Below are positions 38,450 through 44,739 of a DNA stretch of 45,702 nt, one piece after another. Made by a program: the position numbers and the translations under genes. The stretch covers positions 1-45,702 of the IMG/VR virus record IMGVR_UViG_3300020202_000025; one strand, written 5' to 3'. The notes beneath the pieces were generated by a model, which did no database searches, was not told the DNA's origin, and worked only from the letters and a program-made list of their open reading frames with translations. This stretch comes from a virus. Every line of letters starts with the position of its first letter. Position 1 is the first letter of the stretch.

Positions 38450-38802
38450 CGCTCAGCATTCCACACGATGCGCATCGGAAAGACCGTGACGGAGGGGATG
38501 GGCCGGGGACTGCCCGTTATCCCCGCCACGATCTTTCCGATGCGCATGGTGCTCAGCAACTTGTCAGCAATCAGAAGCCAATCCCGCTTCTGCATCTTGT
38601 TGATCTTCCCGACTACCCGATCCGCATTGCCAACCTCCCTAAGCGGGTTGGAGGACTTGGCGAGGCCGTAACTGGCCTTGCCCTTTTCCATTCTCATCGC
38701 GCTCACGCCCCTCACGTTGAGCGCGGGCCGATACGCCGCTGTAGCTTCGATGCCAGCAAGCGTGTCGGCCTCAATCATAGGAGGGTTGAGCTGTGAGACC
38801 AT
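38377..38802 (-). CDS. Minus-strand gene opposing the early-right operon
   Basis: It encodes 141 residues. The ATG at 38802 has GGGGAG 5 bases upstream. Third codon positions are visibly richer in G/C than in the plus-strand frame over the same DNA, as in this phage's certain genes. The protein has amphipathic helices (VVGKINKMQKRDWLLIADKLL) and a Pro/Thr-rich tail. It covers the 80-nt palindrome at 38468. Its promoter is not clear. No family is recognised. It could act as an antisense brake on the operon. Confidence 0.5.
   Translation of the reverse strand: MVSQLNPPMIEADTLAGIEATAAYRPALNVRGVSAMRMEKGKASYGLAKSSNPLREVGNADRVVGKINKMQKRDWLLIADKLLSTMRIGKIVAGITGSPRPIPSVTVFPMRIVWNAERHRTPQANANAMMTPAPKIPMTAQ
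38446..38796 (+). CDS. Competing plus-strand reading frame (low support)
   Basis: A 116-codon frame starts in an ATGA overlap with the membrane microprotein and ends in a GTGA overlap with the HNH gene, which fits the operon style. Against it, the product is unusually rich in His, Arg and Pro, third positions are A/T-rich for this phage, and the opposite strand looks more coding. Only one of the two is likely translated. Confidence 0.3.
   Translation: MTLSIPHDAHRKDRDGGDGPGTARYPRHDLSDAHGAQQLVSNQKPIPLLHLVDLPDYPIRIANLPKRVGGLGEAVTGLALFHSHRAHAPHVERGPIRRCSFDASKRVGLNHRRVEL
38468..38547. repeat. Nested palindrome with perfect 16-bp outer arms
   Basis: The arms 38468-38483 and 38532-38547 are exact inverse copies. 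Inside them CGTG/CACG (38485-38488 with 38527-38530), GGGGAT/ATCCCC (38494-38499 with 38519-38524) and GGGC/GCCC (38500-38503 with 38512-38515) pair in order, leaving an 8-nt loop. About 30 of 80 bases pair on each folded strand. It could be a structured RNA, cruciform replication element or operator-like site. Confidence 0.85.
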
Positions 38803-39275
38803 TACCGCTCCCCCCCGGCCTTGCCGAAGTGTTCGCCTACAACCCTGAGACTGGCGCGATAACGTACAAGGTCGATCACAACGGCCATGTTGCCGGGAGC
38901 GCTGCGGGGCGCCTCAACAACTTCGGATACGTGTTGCTGCCGTTTAAAGGCAAGTCGTATGTCGCTCACCGCGTCGCCTGGCTTCTGCACACCGGCGAGG
39001 ATGCGCATCTGCTCGTTGATCACATCAACGGCACGAAGACCGACAACAGGTTTTCCAATCTCCGTCTCGCGGACAAGAGCCAAAACGGGTGCAACCGTCG
39101 CGGAACCAGTCAGTGGGGGAAGGGGGTCAGCAAATCCGGCTGCAAGTTCAAGGCGTCCATCAAGATAGATGGCCGCACTATCTACCTCGGGCGCTTCCCA
39201 GAGGTCGTTCAGGCGCGCGACGCTTTCCGAGCTGCCGCCATCAAATACCACGGCGAATTCGCGAGGTTCGAATGA
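38793..39275 (+). CDS. HNH endonuclease with AP2 DNA-binding domain
   Basis: The 160-residue protein starts at GTG with AGGAGG 8 bases upstream. Residues 45-95 form an HNH_3 domain (YVAHRVAWLLHTG, then VDHINGTKTDNRFSNLRL). Residues about 108-158 form an AP2 domain (GVSKSGCKFKASI, TIYLGRFPEVVQARDAF). This fusion is typical of free-standing phage homing nucleases. It may be mobile independent of the phage. Confidence 0.85.
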   Translation: MRPLPLPPGLAEVFAYNPETGAITYKVDHNGHVAGSAAGRLNNFGYVLLPFKGKSYVAHRVAWLLHTGEDAHLLVDHINGTKTDNRFSNLRLADKSQNGCNRRGTSQWGKGVSKSGCKFKASIKIDGRTIYLGRFPEVVQARDAFRAAAIKYHGEFARFE

Positions 39276-39442
39276 GCCCCGCGTCGCCAAATCGCTTTCA
39301 AGACGAGCAATCACGTCCCTGCAAAGTTCGCCGATTGCTCGCAATGTCCGTCTCCAAAATGGGTCGTTCCTACGAGGATCAACCTAGCGATGGAGTTTTC
39401 GTAAATGTCCGACAAAGAAGCGGAGAAGTCCGAAATGTCTGA
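39272..39442 (+). CDS. Possible small gene after the HNH nuclease
   Basis: A 56-codon frame starts in an ATGA overlap with the nuclease stop and overlaps the next gene by 38 bases. The product is basic and Ser-rich without family features, and third positions are weakly biased. It may be a short gene or a coupling frame. Confidence 0.35.
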   Translation: MSPASPNRFQDEQSRPCKVRRLLAMSVSKMGRSYEDQPSDGVFVNVRQRSGEVRNV

Positions 39443-39809
39443 ACTGACTTGGGCATCAGAAGCCTTGCAGTCGCGCATCGCGCCTACGGGCAGTGCGCAA
39501 TACGTCGAAACCCGCATTCGCCTAGCCGCCAATGCCTTGCGATGGAAATTCAGCCGCGCTCGGGACGTTTGGTACGCGGACCCTCGGGTGTCCATCAAGC
39601 CGCGCGAGCTGCGCAAAATCGAGGAAGTTGCGGGGATCAGGTATGGCCAGCAAGAAATCAGAGACATCAACTCCATCATCAACCAAGCCGACGCTCTCCT
39701 GGATGGCCCGGAGGCGGATTTCTATCGCCCGTTCGTTGTTGCGGTCCGCGCGATGGCTAGCGCTTTTTATCGCCCCGGAACTCCGAGAGACGGAGGACAC
39801 GGACAATGA
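39405..39809 (+). CDS. Hypothetical early-right protein
   Basis: It encodes 134 residues with GGAG 9 bases before the ATG at 39405; an ATG ten codons later is possible. The product is helical: residues 30-80 (RIRLAANALRWKFSRARDVWYAD, KPRELRKIEEVAG) are basic and could bind DNA. It ends in an ATGA overlap with the membrane gene. Confidence 0.62.
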   Translation: MSDKEAEKSEMSELTWASEALQSRIAPTGSAQYVETRIRLAANALRWKFSRARDVWYADPRVSIKPRELRKIEEVAGIRYGQQEIRDINSIINQADALLDGPEADFYRPFVVAVRAMASAFYRPGTPRDGGHGQ

Positions 39810-39964
39810 TTAGGCTCGTGGCTCTGTTGCTTTCGATTGGTGTCGGCACGGCTTCTGCTGCATTGGCCGTGTGGATGGGCAACCCTTTCGGCGCGTGGAC
39901 CGTGGGGCTGCTGGCGGGCTGCTTCGTCGCGCTCGCGAGTGTTCTGACGATGGAGTCGTCATGA
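39806..39964 (+). CDS. Two-span membrane microprotein
   Basis: It encodes 52 residues with spans at about 3-23 and 32-48 and little outside them. It is fixed by ATGA overlaps on both sides. It could be a signal-like or holin-like protein, but its early position argues against lysis. Confidence 0.58.
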   Translation: MIRLVALLLSIGVGTASAALAVWMGNPFGAWTVGLLAGCFVALASVLTMESS

Positions 39965-40062
39965 CCAAGCCCTCTCACAGCATCCAAACCCGCCTGCCGA
40001 AGAAATGCGCCCTCGTGGCAGCACAGCTTCGTCGCGCTCTCTCTATGGCAGGGAAGAAGTAG
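39961..40062 (+). CDS. Small basic peptide
   Basis: This encodes 33 residues with about eight Lys/Arg and one Cys, read from an ATGA overlap. It lies just before the methyltransferase. The size and charge suggest nucleic-acid or partner binding. No family is known to me. Confidence 0.5.
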   Translation: MTKPSHSIQTRLPKKCALVAAQLRRALSMAGKK

Positions 40063-40063
40063 G

Positions 40064-40921
40064 GTGGGGAAGCTGCGCGTGCTCGATCTTTTCAGCGGCA
40101 TCGGCGGGTTCAGCCTGGGGCTGGAACGCACGGGCGGATTTGAGACGGTCGCGTTTTGCGAGATCGAGGAATTCCCCCGCCGCGTGTTGGCGAAGCACTG
40201 GCCCCAGGTGAGGCAATACGATGATGTCAGAACTCTCACCGCCGAGCGATTGGCGGCAGATGGAATTGCCGTCGATGCCATCTGCGGAGGCTTCCCCTGC
40301 CAAGACATATCGCACGCAGGCGCTGGCGCTGGTATTGGCGGGGCCAGGTCCGGGCTCTGGGCTCAATATGCCAGACTCATTGGCGAGTTACGACCCGGCG
40401 TCGTCATCGTGGAGAACGTCGCAGCTCTCCTTGGTCGAGGGCTTGACCGTGTTCTCGGAGACTTGGCCGCGCTCAGGTATGACGCGGAGTGGCATTGCAT
40501 ACCCGCTGCCGCCATTGGCGCCCCTCACATTCGGGACCGGGTTTGGGTCGTCGCCCACCCACAGCGTCCCGACGCCGACAGCGTCAGATCATATCGAGCG
40601 CAAATGCACCTCGTCGGAAGCGCTGAACTTCGAGACGAACAAGTCAGTGAGCCTGGATCGTTGGGTGAGGCGTTGGCCCACCCCGACAGCGCGAGACTGG
40701 AAGGACGGTCGCAGCATCGGGAGCGCTCCAAAGAACGGCCTGCTGGGGAGGGTAGTAGATCCGTCCCCGGAAGATGGATCGCTGAACCCAACGTGGGTCG
40801 AGTGGCTAATGGGGTTCCCAATAGGGTGGACAGACTTAAGGCCCTCGGAAACGCGGTAGTTCCCCAGATACCCGAAATAATCGGTCGCGCCATCCTCGAA
40901 AGCATGAGGCAGGCAGCATGA
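40064..40921 (+). CDS. dcm: C5 cytosine-specific DNA methyltransferase
   Basis: The 285-residue enzyme transfers methyl from S-adenosylmethionine to cytosine C5. Motif I DLFSGIGGF is at 8-16, motif IV GGFPCQ with nucleophile Cys79, motif VI ENV at 117-119, motif VIII IRDRVWVVA near 157 and motif X LKALGNAVVPQ near 258. The target-recognition region (170-250) is short and polar. It starts at GTG 1 base after the previous stop. Likely it protects phage DNA from restriction. A 212-codon frame lies wholly within it. Confidence 0.92.
   Translation: MGKLRVLDLFSGIGGFSLGLERTGGFETVAFCEIEEFPRRVLAKHWPQVRQYDDVRTLTAERLAADGIAVDAICGGFPCQDISHAGAGAGIGGARSGLWAQYARLIGELRPGVVIVENVAALLGRGLDRVLGDLAALRYDAEWHCIPAAAIGAPHIRDRVWVVAHPQRPDADSVRSYRAQMHLVGSAELRDEQVSEPGSLGEALAHPDSARLEGRSQHRERSKERPAGEGSRSVPGRWIAEPNVGRVANGVPNRVDRLKALGNAVVPQIPEIIGRAILESMRQAA
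40221..40859 (+). CDS. ORF overprinted inside the methyltransferase gene
   Basis: It would encode 212 residues in the +1 frame, wholly inside the methyltransferase gene. GAGG lies 7 bases before ATGATG. The product contains WRTSQLSLVEGLTVFSETW, SGMTRSG, two PTPTAxD boxes and LNPTWVEWLMGFPIGWTDL. From memory these match separately deposited phage proteins annotated beside or over phage cytosine methyltransferases. That makes a meaningless shadow less likely, though conservation could be forced by the enzyme frame. The motif WLMGFP also occurs near methyltransferase C-termini. Function is unknown. Confidence 0.45.
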   Translation: MMSELSPPSDWRQMELPSMPSAEASPAKTYRTQALALVLAGPGPGSGLNMPDSLASYDPASSSWRTSQLSLVEGLTVFSETWPRSGMTRSGIAYPLPPLAPLTFGTGFGSSPTHSVPTPTASDHIERKCTSSEALNFETNKSVSLDRWVRRWPTPTARDWKDGRSIGSAPKNGLLGRVVDPSPEDGSLNPTWVEWLMGFPIGWTDLRPSETR

Positions 40922-41142
40922 CCAAGCGCGCGTGTCACTTCCACGATGGCTGTGTCTGGCCCGACGAATACGGCGGTCAGCACTGCACTTGCAGGCGGCT
41001 CAACTTTGGGGAGTTCGGCAAGGGCGCGGCATGGCTTCAACAGCCTGCCAGTCGCACCGAGAAAGCATGGGGGTTGGTGCTTATGGCCTGGACCCCCTTG
41101 TTGGTGGTTATCGGGGCCGTGATTTGGGGGGCGTTGGCATGA
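40918..41142 (+). CDS. Cys/His-rich protein with C-terminal membrane span
   Basis: The 74-residue protein starts in an ATGA overlap with the methyltransferase. Residues 6-26 contain CHFHDGC and HCTC, a possible zinc knuckle. Residues about 50-72 form one hydrophobic span. A zinc finger tethered to the membrane is unusual for so small a protein. No family is recognised. Confidence 0.6.
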   Translation: MTKRACHFHDGCVWPDEYGGQHCTCRRLNFGEFGKGAAWLQQPASRTEKAWGLVLMAWTPLLVVIGAVIWGALA

Positions 41143-41483
41143 CCAAGGGCATCGTCCTGCCGTTTCCGGTTTCAACGCATCAGGCGTTCCGCAAGCACAA
41201 CGGGCGCTATCTCTCGGCCAAATATCGCGCATGGAGGGATGAAGCGGGCTGGATGGTGAAACACCAGCGGCCAGCGGCTTGTCATGGCCCTGTGTCGACC
41301 CTCATCGAATTGAAAGCCCCCGATAGGCGGCTCCGCGATGGGGACAATTACAAAAAAGGCCCGATCGATCTCTTGGTCGCTCACGGCATCATCGAGGCCG
41401 ACAACAATCGGATCGTGAAGCAATCAACGGTTCGCTGGGTCGATGCCGGCGAGCCATGCACCGTCTTTGTAATGCCATCTTAG
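41139..41483 (+). CDS. rusA: RusA-like Holliday junction resolvase
   Basis: It encodes 114 residues. FPVSTHQAFRKHNGRYLSAKYRAW at the start and RRLRDGDNYKKGPIDLLVAHGIIEADN near 66-92, with the catalytic aspartates, are the RusA pattern. It cuts four-way junctions made by the Erf/Exo pathway before packaging. ATGA overlap to the previous gene. Confidence 0.87.
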   Translation: MTKGIVLPFPVSTHQAFRKHNGRYLSAKYRAWRDEAGWMVKHQRPAACHGPVSTLIELKAPDRRLRDGDNYKKGPIDLLVAHGIIEADNNRIVKQSTVRWVDAGEPCTVFVMPS

Positions 41484-41503
41484 TTCTAGTTCAGGGGGAC
41501 CAT

Positions 41504-42109
41504 ATGACGCGTAACCTTCCCACCTCGATCAGCCGATCAGCATGGCCCCCAGAGCGGGTGGCTTTACTCACTCAGCTTTGGGACCAGGGCAAGAGCGCCG
41601 GGCAGATTGCGATGGCCATGAATGACGGGCTGACGCGAATGGCAGTGCTCGGCAAGGTTCATCGCCTTGGGCTTCCGGGGCGCCGGCAGGGCCAGCAGCC
41701 GAAGCGGGATAAGGTGCAACGTGCACCAAGGGCCAAGAAGGAAAAGCACGGTCGCTCCAACAAGTACGGCCAGTCCCCCTTTTACAAGCAGGGGCAGTCC
41801 GAAGCCGAGGCCAAGGTTCTCATCATGGCGGCGCGGGAGCGCGCCCAACAGTTCATGGAAGCGAAGCCGGTGTTGGCTCCCAATTCCAATCCCACGTCCT
41901 TGCTCGATATAGAGCCCCACCAGTGCCGGTTCCCGCTTTGGGCGGGGGATGCCCCCAGGGGCAGCGCCAAGCTGTTCTGCGGGGCTCCTGTTGGCGAGGG
42001 CGCATGGTGTGAGTTCCACCGGCCGGTCATCTACCGCGACGTCAACGGCATGGAAGTCCGCGACGAGAAAGCGGCGATCAAGATCTCGAATGTGGAGCTT
42101 GCCGCGTGA
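41504..42109 (+). CDS. gcrA: GcrA family cell-cycle regulator
   Basis: The 201-residue protein has the GcrA N-terminal DNA-binding domain at about 13-60 (WPPERVALLTQLWDQGKSAGQIA, then VLGKVHRLGLPGR). A basic linker follows, then the C-terminal Cys-rich sigma70-contacting domain (CRFPLW, LFCGAPV, WCEFHRP). In Caulobacter GcrA binds methylated promoters with RNA polymerase. I chose ATG 41504; a longer start at 41456 would reach over rusA. The phage copy may redirect host transcription. Confidence 0.88.
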   Translation: MTRNLPTSISRSAWPPERVALLTQLWDQGKSAGQIAMAMNDGLTRMAVLGKVHRLGLPGRRQGQQPKRDKVQRAPRAKKEKHGRSNKYGQSPFYKQGQSEAEAKVLIMAARERAQQFMEAKPVLAPNSNPTSLLDIEPHQCRFPLWAGDAPRGSAKLFCGAPVGEGAWCEFHRPVIYRDVNGMEVRDEKAAIKISNVELAA

Positions 42110-42438
42110 GCTTGGAAAACCACACTTCCATCTGGGAAATGGACGAAGACGAGCGGCGCATCGCCATAGCCAAATTTGCGTCCAGCAGAGCCGCCAAACA
42201 GCGCCGGATAAACAACCCGCACACGTTCAATGTTCCATCGCCCCGCGTCCTGCCAGAGAAGGGCAACGCCGATGAACTGCACTGGACTGACAAGGCAACA
42301 GCGGAGGTGCTTCGCTTCCGCGCAGAGGGGCACAGCTTCGCTGAGATCGGCATGGCGATGGGATGCTCCAGGAGCGCTGTGCATGGGCTGGTGACACGGC
42401 TGAAGCGCAAGAAGGCCGCACTGGATGTGGCTGCATGA
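42106..42438 (+). CDS. GcrA-like HTH protein
   Basis: It encodes 110 residues from a GTGA overlap with gcrA. Residues 58-100 (LHWTDKATAEVLRFRAEGHSF, then AIGMAMGCSRSAVHGLV-type recognition helix) resemble the GcrA/sigma-like HTH, but the Cys-rich domain is absent. It may modulate the GcrA above or act on phage promoters. Confidence 0.7.
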   Translation: MSLENHTSIWEMDEDERRIAIAKFASSRAAKQRRINNPHTFNVPSPRVLPEKGNADELHWTDKATAEVLRFRAEGHSFAEIGMAMGCSRSAVHGLVTRLKRKKAALDVAA

Positions 42439-43079
42439 GCGACGTTGCCGCCCTTATCGCTGACATGGTGCGAGCTGGCGTTGACCCCGAGATAATCGGG
42501 CGCACGGCTGATGCCTTGTCGCAGCGGGAGGCCGTACTGGTCCCGGACCAGAGCGCCGAACGTCGCAGGGCAAAGGACAGAGAGCGCAAGCGTCTGCGGA
42601 ATTCCGCGGAAAGCGGTGGATTCCAGATGGAGGGGCCTCCCCCTAAAGAAACGTCCCCCACACCCCCTAAAGAAATAACCCCTACCGAACCCACCACTCC
42701 CAAAGAAAACCCCCTACGGGGTCAAAAGAAAGCGGTTCGCCTCCCAAGCGACTTCGCCCCCGATATCGAATGGGCGGTTGCCGAGGGGCTGCCCCACGCT
42801 CAAGCGGTGATCGAAGCCGCCAAGTTCCGGGACTACTGGACCGGCAAGGGCCGTGACGCGACCAAGCGGGATTGGCCGGCGACGTGGCGCAACTGGGTTC
42901 GCTCAGCGCTTGAACGCCTGCCATCAGCTCGCGGCTCTCCAACGCAGCAAGCGCCGAGCATGTCGCAACTCCTCCAGGTCATCAGGGACCACCCAAATGA
43001 AAACCAACCAGAGCCACAAGAGGATCGCAGCAGCCTTCGACCGGCTATTCCGTACCTACGGGCCGCAGGGTCAGGGTAG
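42435..43079 (+). CDS. O-like replication protein with DnaT-type domain
   Basis: The 214-residue protein starts in an ATGA overlap. The N-terminal helical region (1-65) is basic at RRRAKDRERKRLRN. A Pro/Lys/Thr-rich linker follows (about 72-100). The segment FRDYWTGKGRDATKRDWPATWRNW (about 133-156) is the DnaT/replication-domain signature. Like lambda O it may bind origin repeats lying within its own gene, at the linker. It overlaps the next gene by 83 bp. Confidence 0.7.
   Translation: MSDVAALIADMVRAGVDPEIIGRTADALSQREAVLVPDQSAERRRAKDRERKRLRNSAESGGFQMEGPPPKETSPTPPKEITPTEPTTPKENPLRGQKKAVRLPSDFAPDIEWAVAEGLPHAQAVIEAAKFRDYWTGKGRDATKRDWPATWRNWVRSALERLPSARGSPTQQAPSMSQLLQVIRDHPNENQPEPQEDRSSLRPAIPYLRAAGSG
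42639..42731 (+). repeat. Possible origin iterons inside the O-like gene
   Basis: Two exact CCCCCTAAAGAAA copies lie 24 bases apart (42639-42651, 42663-42675). Two weaker copies with AAAGAAA follow at 42702 and 42725. Lambda and many relatives place their origin iterons in the O gene. The repeats also encode Pro-Lys-Glu motifs, so protein-level repetition is an alternative cause. Confidence 0.5.
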
Positions 43080-43557
43080 CACACCGGAGGAAGTGGCGCG
43101 GGACAGGATCGAGCGCATCAAGGTCTATTTCGATGCCGTTGCTCTGTACGACGAACAGGACGTTGAGAGCGCCGTCGATGCCTTCCTCTCGGGGACTGCG
43201 CCCGGCGTCAATCCAGCTTTCGCGCCACCAGCCCCTGCTGTTGGGGCAGAGTGCCGGCGCCAGATGAACCTGCGCCTTGATCGTGAGCGTGACACACGCC
43301 CAGCGCTTCCACCGCCCGACATTGAGCACACTGCCGACAGCCAGGAGCGCGTCAGGGCAATGATGGCCTCGATCACGCAGAAGCTTGCGGAGCCGGTCAC
43401 TGCTGAGAGCGCGGAAGCCGCCCAGCGCAGCAAGGACCATTGGGCCAAGGTCAACCAGCGCTTTGCCCCCGACATGTCTGAGAAGGCATTGGCCGAAAGA
43501 CTGCATCTTGTTCAGGACCACTACTGGACTGCTGGGGATGAGGGAGAGGCAGCGTGA
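42997..43557 (+). CDS. Hypothetical replication-region protein
   Basis: It encodes 186 residues from an ATG 83 bases inside the previous gene; an upstream reading from 42853 is a shadow of the O-like gene. It is helical with a Pro/Ala-rich centre and contains KRIAAAFDRLFRTYG and VDAFLSG segments. It sits where lambda P lies, but no AAA+ or helicase-loader motif is visible. Function unknown. Confidence 0.62.
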   Translation: MKTNQSHKRIAAAFDRLFRTYGPQGQGSTPEEVARDRIERIKVYFDAVALYDEQDVESAVDAFLSGTAPGVNPAFAPPAPAVGAECRRQMNLRLDRERDTRPALPPPDIEHTADSQERVRAMMASITQKLAEPVTAESAEAAQRSKDHWAKVNQRFAPDMSEKALAERLHLVQDHYWTAGDEGEAA

Positions 43558-43763
43558 AACCGAAAGTCCGCAGGTTGCTCGAGTGGCTGGATCGCACGGC
43601 TCTGCTCGAGAGCCAGATTGTCGGCAGCGGCCTTGGCGGTGCCCTGAACGAAGCTCTGGTCAACGGCTGGGTAGAGCTTGCGGATGTCGGCATCAAAGAG
43701 CGCAGCGGCATCCCAGCTACCGCCTTCGCAATTTCCCAGAAGGGCAGGGAAGCGCTCAAGTGA
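43554..43763 (+). CDS. Small winged-helix protein
   Basis: The 69-residue protein starts in a GTGA overlap. It has helix-helix-wing form: RLLEWLDRTALL, LNEALVNGWVELAD, then a hairpin and FAISQKGREALK. It is probably a DNA-binding regulator. The family cannot be named. Confidence 0.6.
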   Translation: MKPKVRRLLEWLDRTALLESQIVGSGLGGALNEALVNGWVELADVGIKERSGIPATAFAISQKGREALK

Positions 43764-43957
43764 ACCAGGCTTGTCCCTACTGTTCTCGCAACCCTTGTTC
43801 AACACCATCTCAATGTTTGGAATGGCTAAGGAAGATAAGGGCACAGGATGCAGCAGGACTGCGGGCGCATTTCAAAGACTTGCCGGTGCGACTGCCGGAA
43901 AAATCCGAGGAAATCGGGCCGGAAATGCTTGAAAACCGCAGCGAGAACTTTGCTTAG
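43760..43957 (+). CDS. Small zinc-finger-like protein
   Basis: It encodes 65 residues from a GTGA overlap with the winged-helix gene. Four cysteines near the N-terminus (CPYCSRNPC, then C at about 18) suggest a zinc site. The remainder is a charged helix. No family is recognised. Confidence 0.6.
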   Translation: MNQACPYCSRNPCSTPSQCLEWLRKIRAQDAAGLRAHFKDLPVRLPEKSEEIGPEMLENRSENFA

Positions 43958-44004
43958 CGACTTGAATATGCTACTGTTTCTTCAACAAATCAAGGACATT
44001 CGGC

Positions 44005-44337
44005 ATGAACATTGAGGAAGCGATACGCCGCGCGATAGCATTAGCCGACAGCCTCGGTGGAGACGACGCCGACACCATCATGGCCCTGGTGGAAACGTTT
44101 GCCGGTCAGGAATGGAAAGACATCAGCAGTGCGCCGAGAAATGGTGAGGCGTTCCTTGGGTACAATGACGGTCGCCCTTGGCTCGACAGGCCCGCCTCCC
44201 AGCCGCGCCACTTCCTGATTACAGGGTTGCATATGGCGTATGCGACCCACACGACATGGAACGGGCAGAGCGGATCATACGGCATTGTGCTGACACACTG
44301 GATGCCGCTTCCCAAGCCTCCCCACCAACCCCAATGA
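44005..44337 (+). CDS. DUF551-like protein
   Basis: The 110-residue protein carries EWKDISSAPRNGEAFLGYND near 35-54 and LTHWMPLPKPP near the end, the DUF551 signatures. It is the third such gene in this genome and the only one on the plus strand. AAGGA lies 9 bases upstream. The preceding 47-base gap contains TTGAAT and no strong -10 box. Confidence 0.72.
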   Translation: MNIEEAIRRAIALADSLGGDDADTIMALVETFAGQEWKDISSAPRNGEAFLGYNDGRPWLDRPASQPRHFLITGLHMAYATHTTWNGQSGSYGIVLTHWMPLPKPPHQPQ

Positions 44338-44355
44338 TGTCAGAGAGAGCGAAAA

Positions 44356-44562
44356 ATGAGTGAATTGGACAAAGAAACGCTGAAGGCTTTTGCCGTGCTG
44401 GCGCTCTGCGAAAAGTTCATCCGCACGCAGGAAATCAGTTGCCCGGAAGCCATCGCCCAGACGGATCGGGTGATCGAAAACGCCTACGCCTTCATCGAGG
44501 AAATCTGCAACGAGGTCGGCTACTTCGCCTATCCCGACGACTACGGTCCAGAGGAAGCATAG
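44356..44562 (+). CDS. Hypothetical small acidic helical protein
   Basis: It encodes 68 residues, mostly acidic helix (TLKAFAVLALCEKFIRTQE and VIENAYAFIEEI). No family is recognised. It is separated by 3 bases from the next gene. Confidence 0.6.
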   Translation: MSELDKETLKAFAVLALCEKFIRTQEISCPEAIAQTDRVIENAYAFIEEICNEVGYFAYPDDYGPEEA

Positions 44563-44565
44563 ATA

Positions 44566-44739
44566 ATGGCTGAGACACGGATCGAAGTCGCAGAAAAGGC
44601 GATCAGCGAAAATCTGGCGTTTCGCATGGCAATCGCGCTGGCGAACCCAAAGGCATACGAGCAAAACCGGGATGAGCTTGCGCGCATTTTGGCTGAGGCT
44701 GTCGTCGCCGCTCTCTCTCAGCAAGGAGAAGGGAAGTGA
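44566..44739 (+). CDS. Hypothetical small helical protein
   Basis: It encodes 57 residues, Ala/Glu-rich helix throughout. It begins 3 bases after the preceding stop and ends in a GTGA overlap with the next gene, both of which support it. Function is unknown. Confidence 0.6.
   Translation: MAETRIEVAEKAISENLAFRMAIALANPKAYEQNRDELARILAEAVVAALSQQGEGK

Noticed and set aside
40525-41232. 235-codon minus-strand frame opposite the methyltransferase
   Set aside because: Cys/Arg/Pro-rich shadow spanning three plus-strand genes, unlike the +1 frame which has structured motifs.
43958-44004. Promoter before the DUF551-type gene at 44005
   Set aside because: TTGAAT is present but no acceptable -10 box lies at 16-18 bases, so it is not called.
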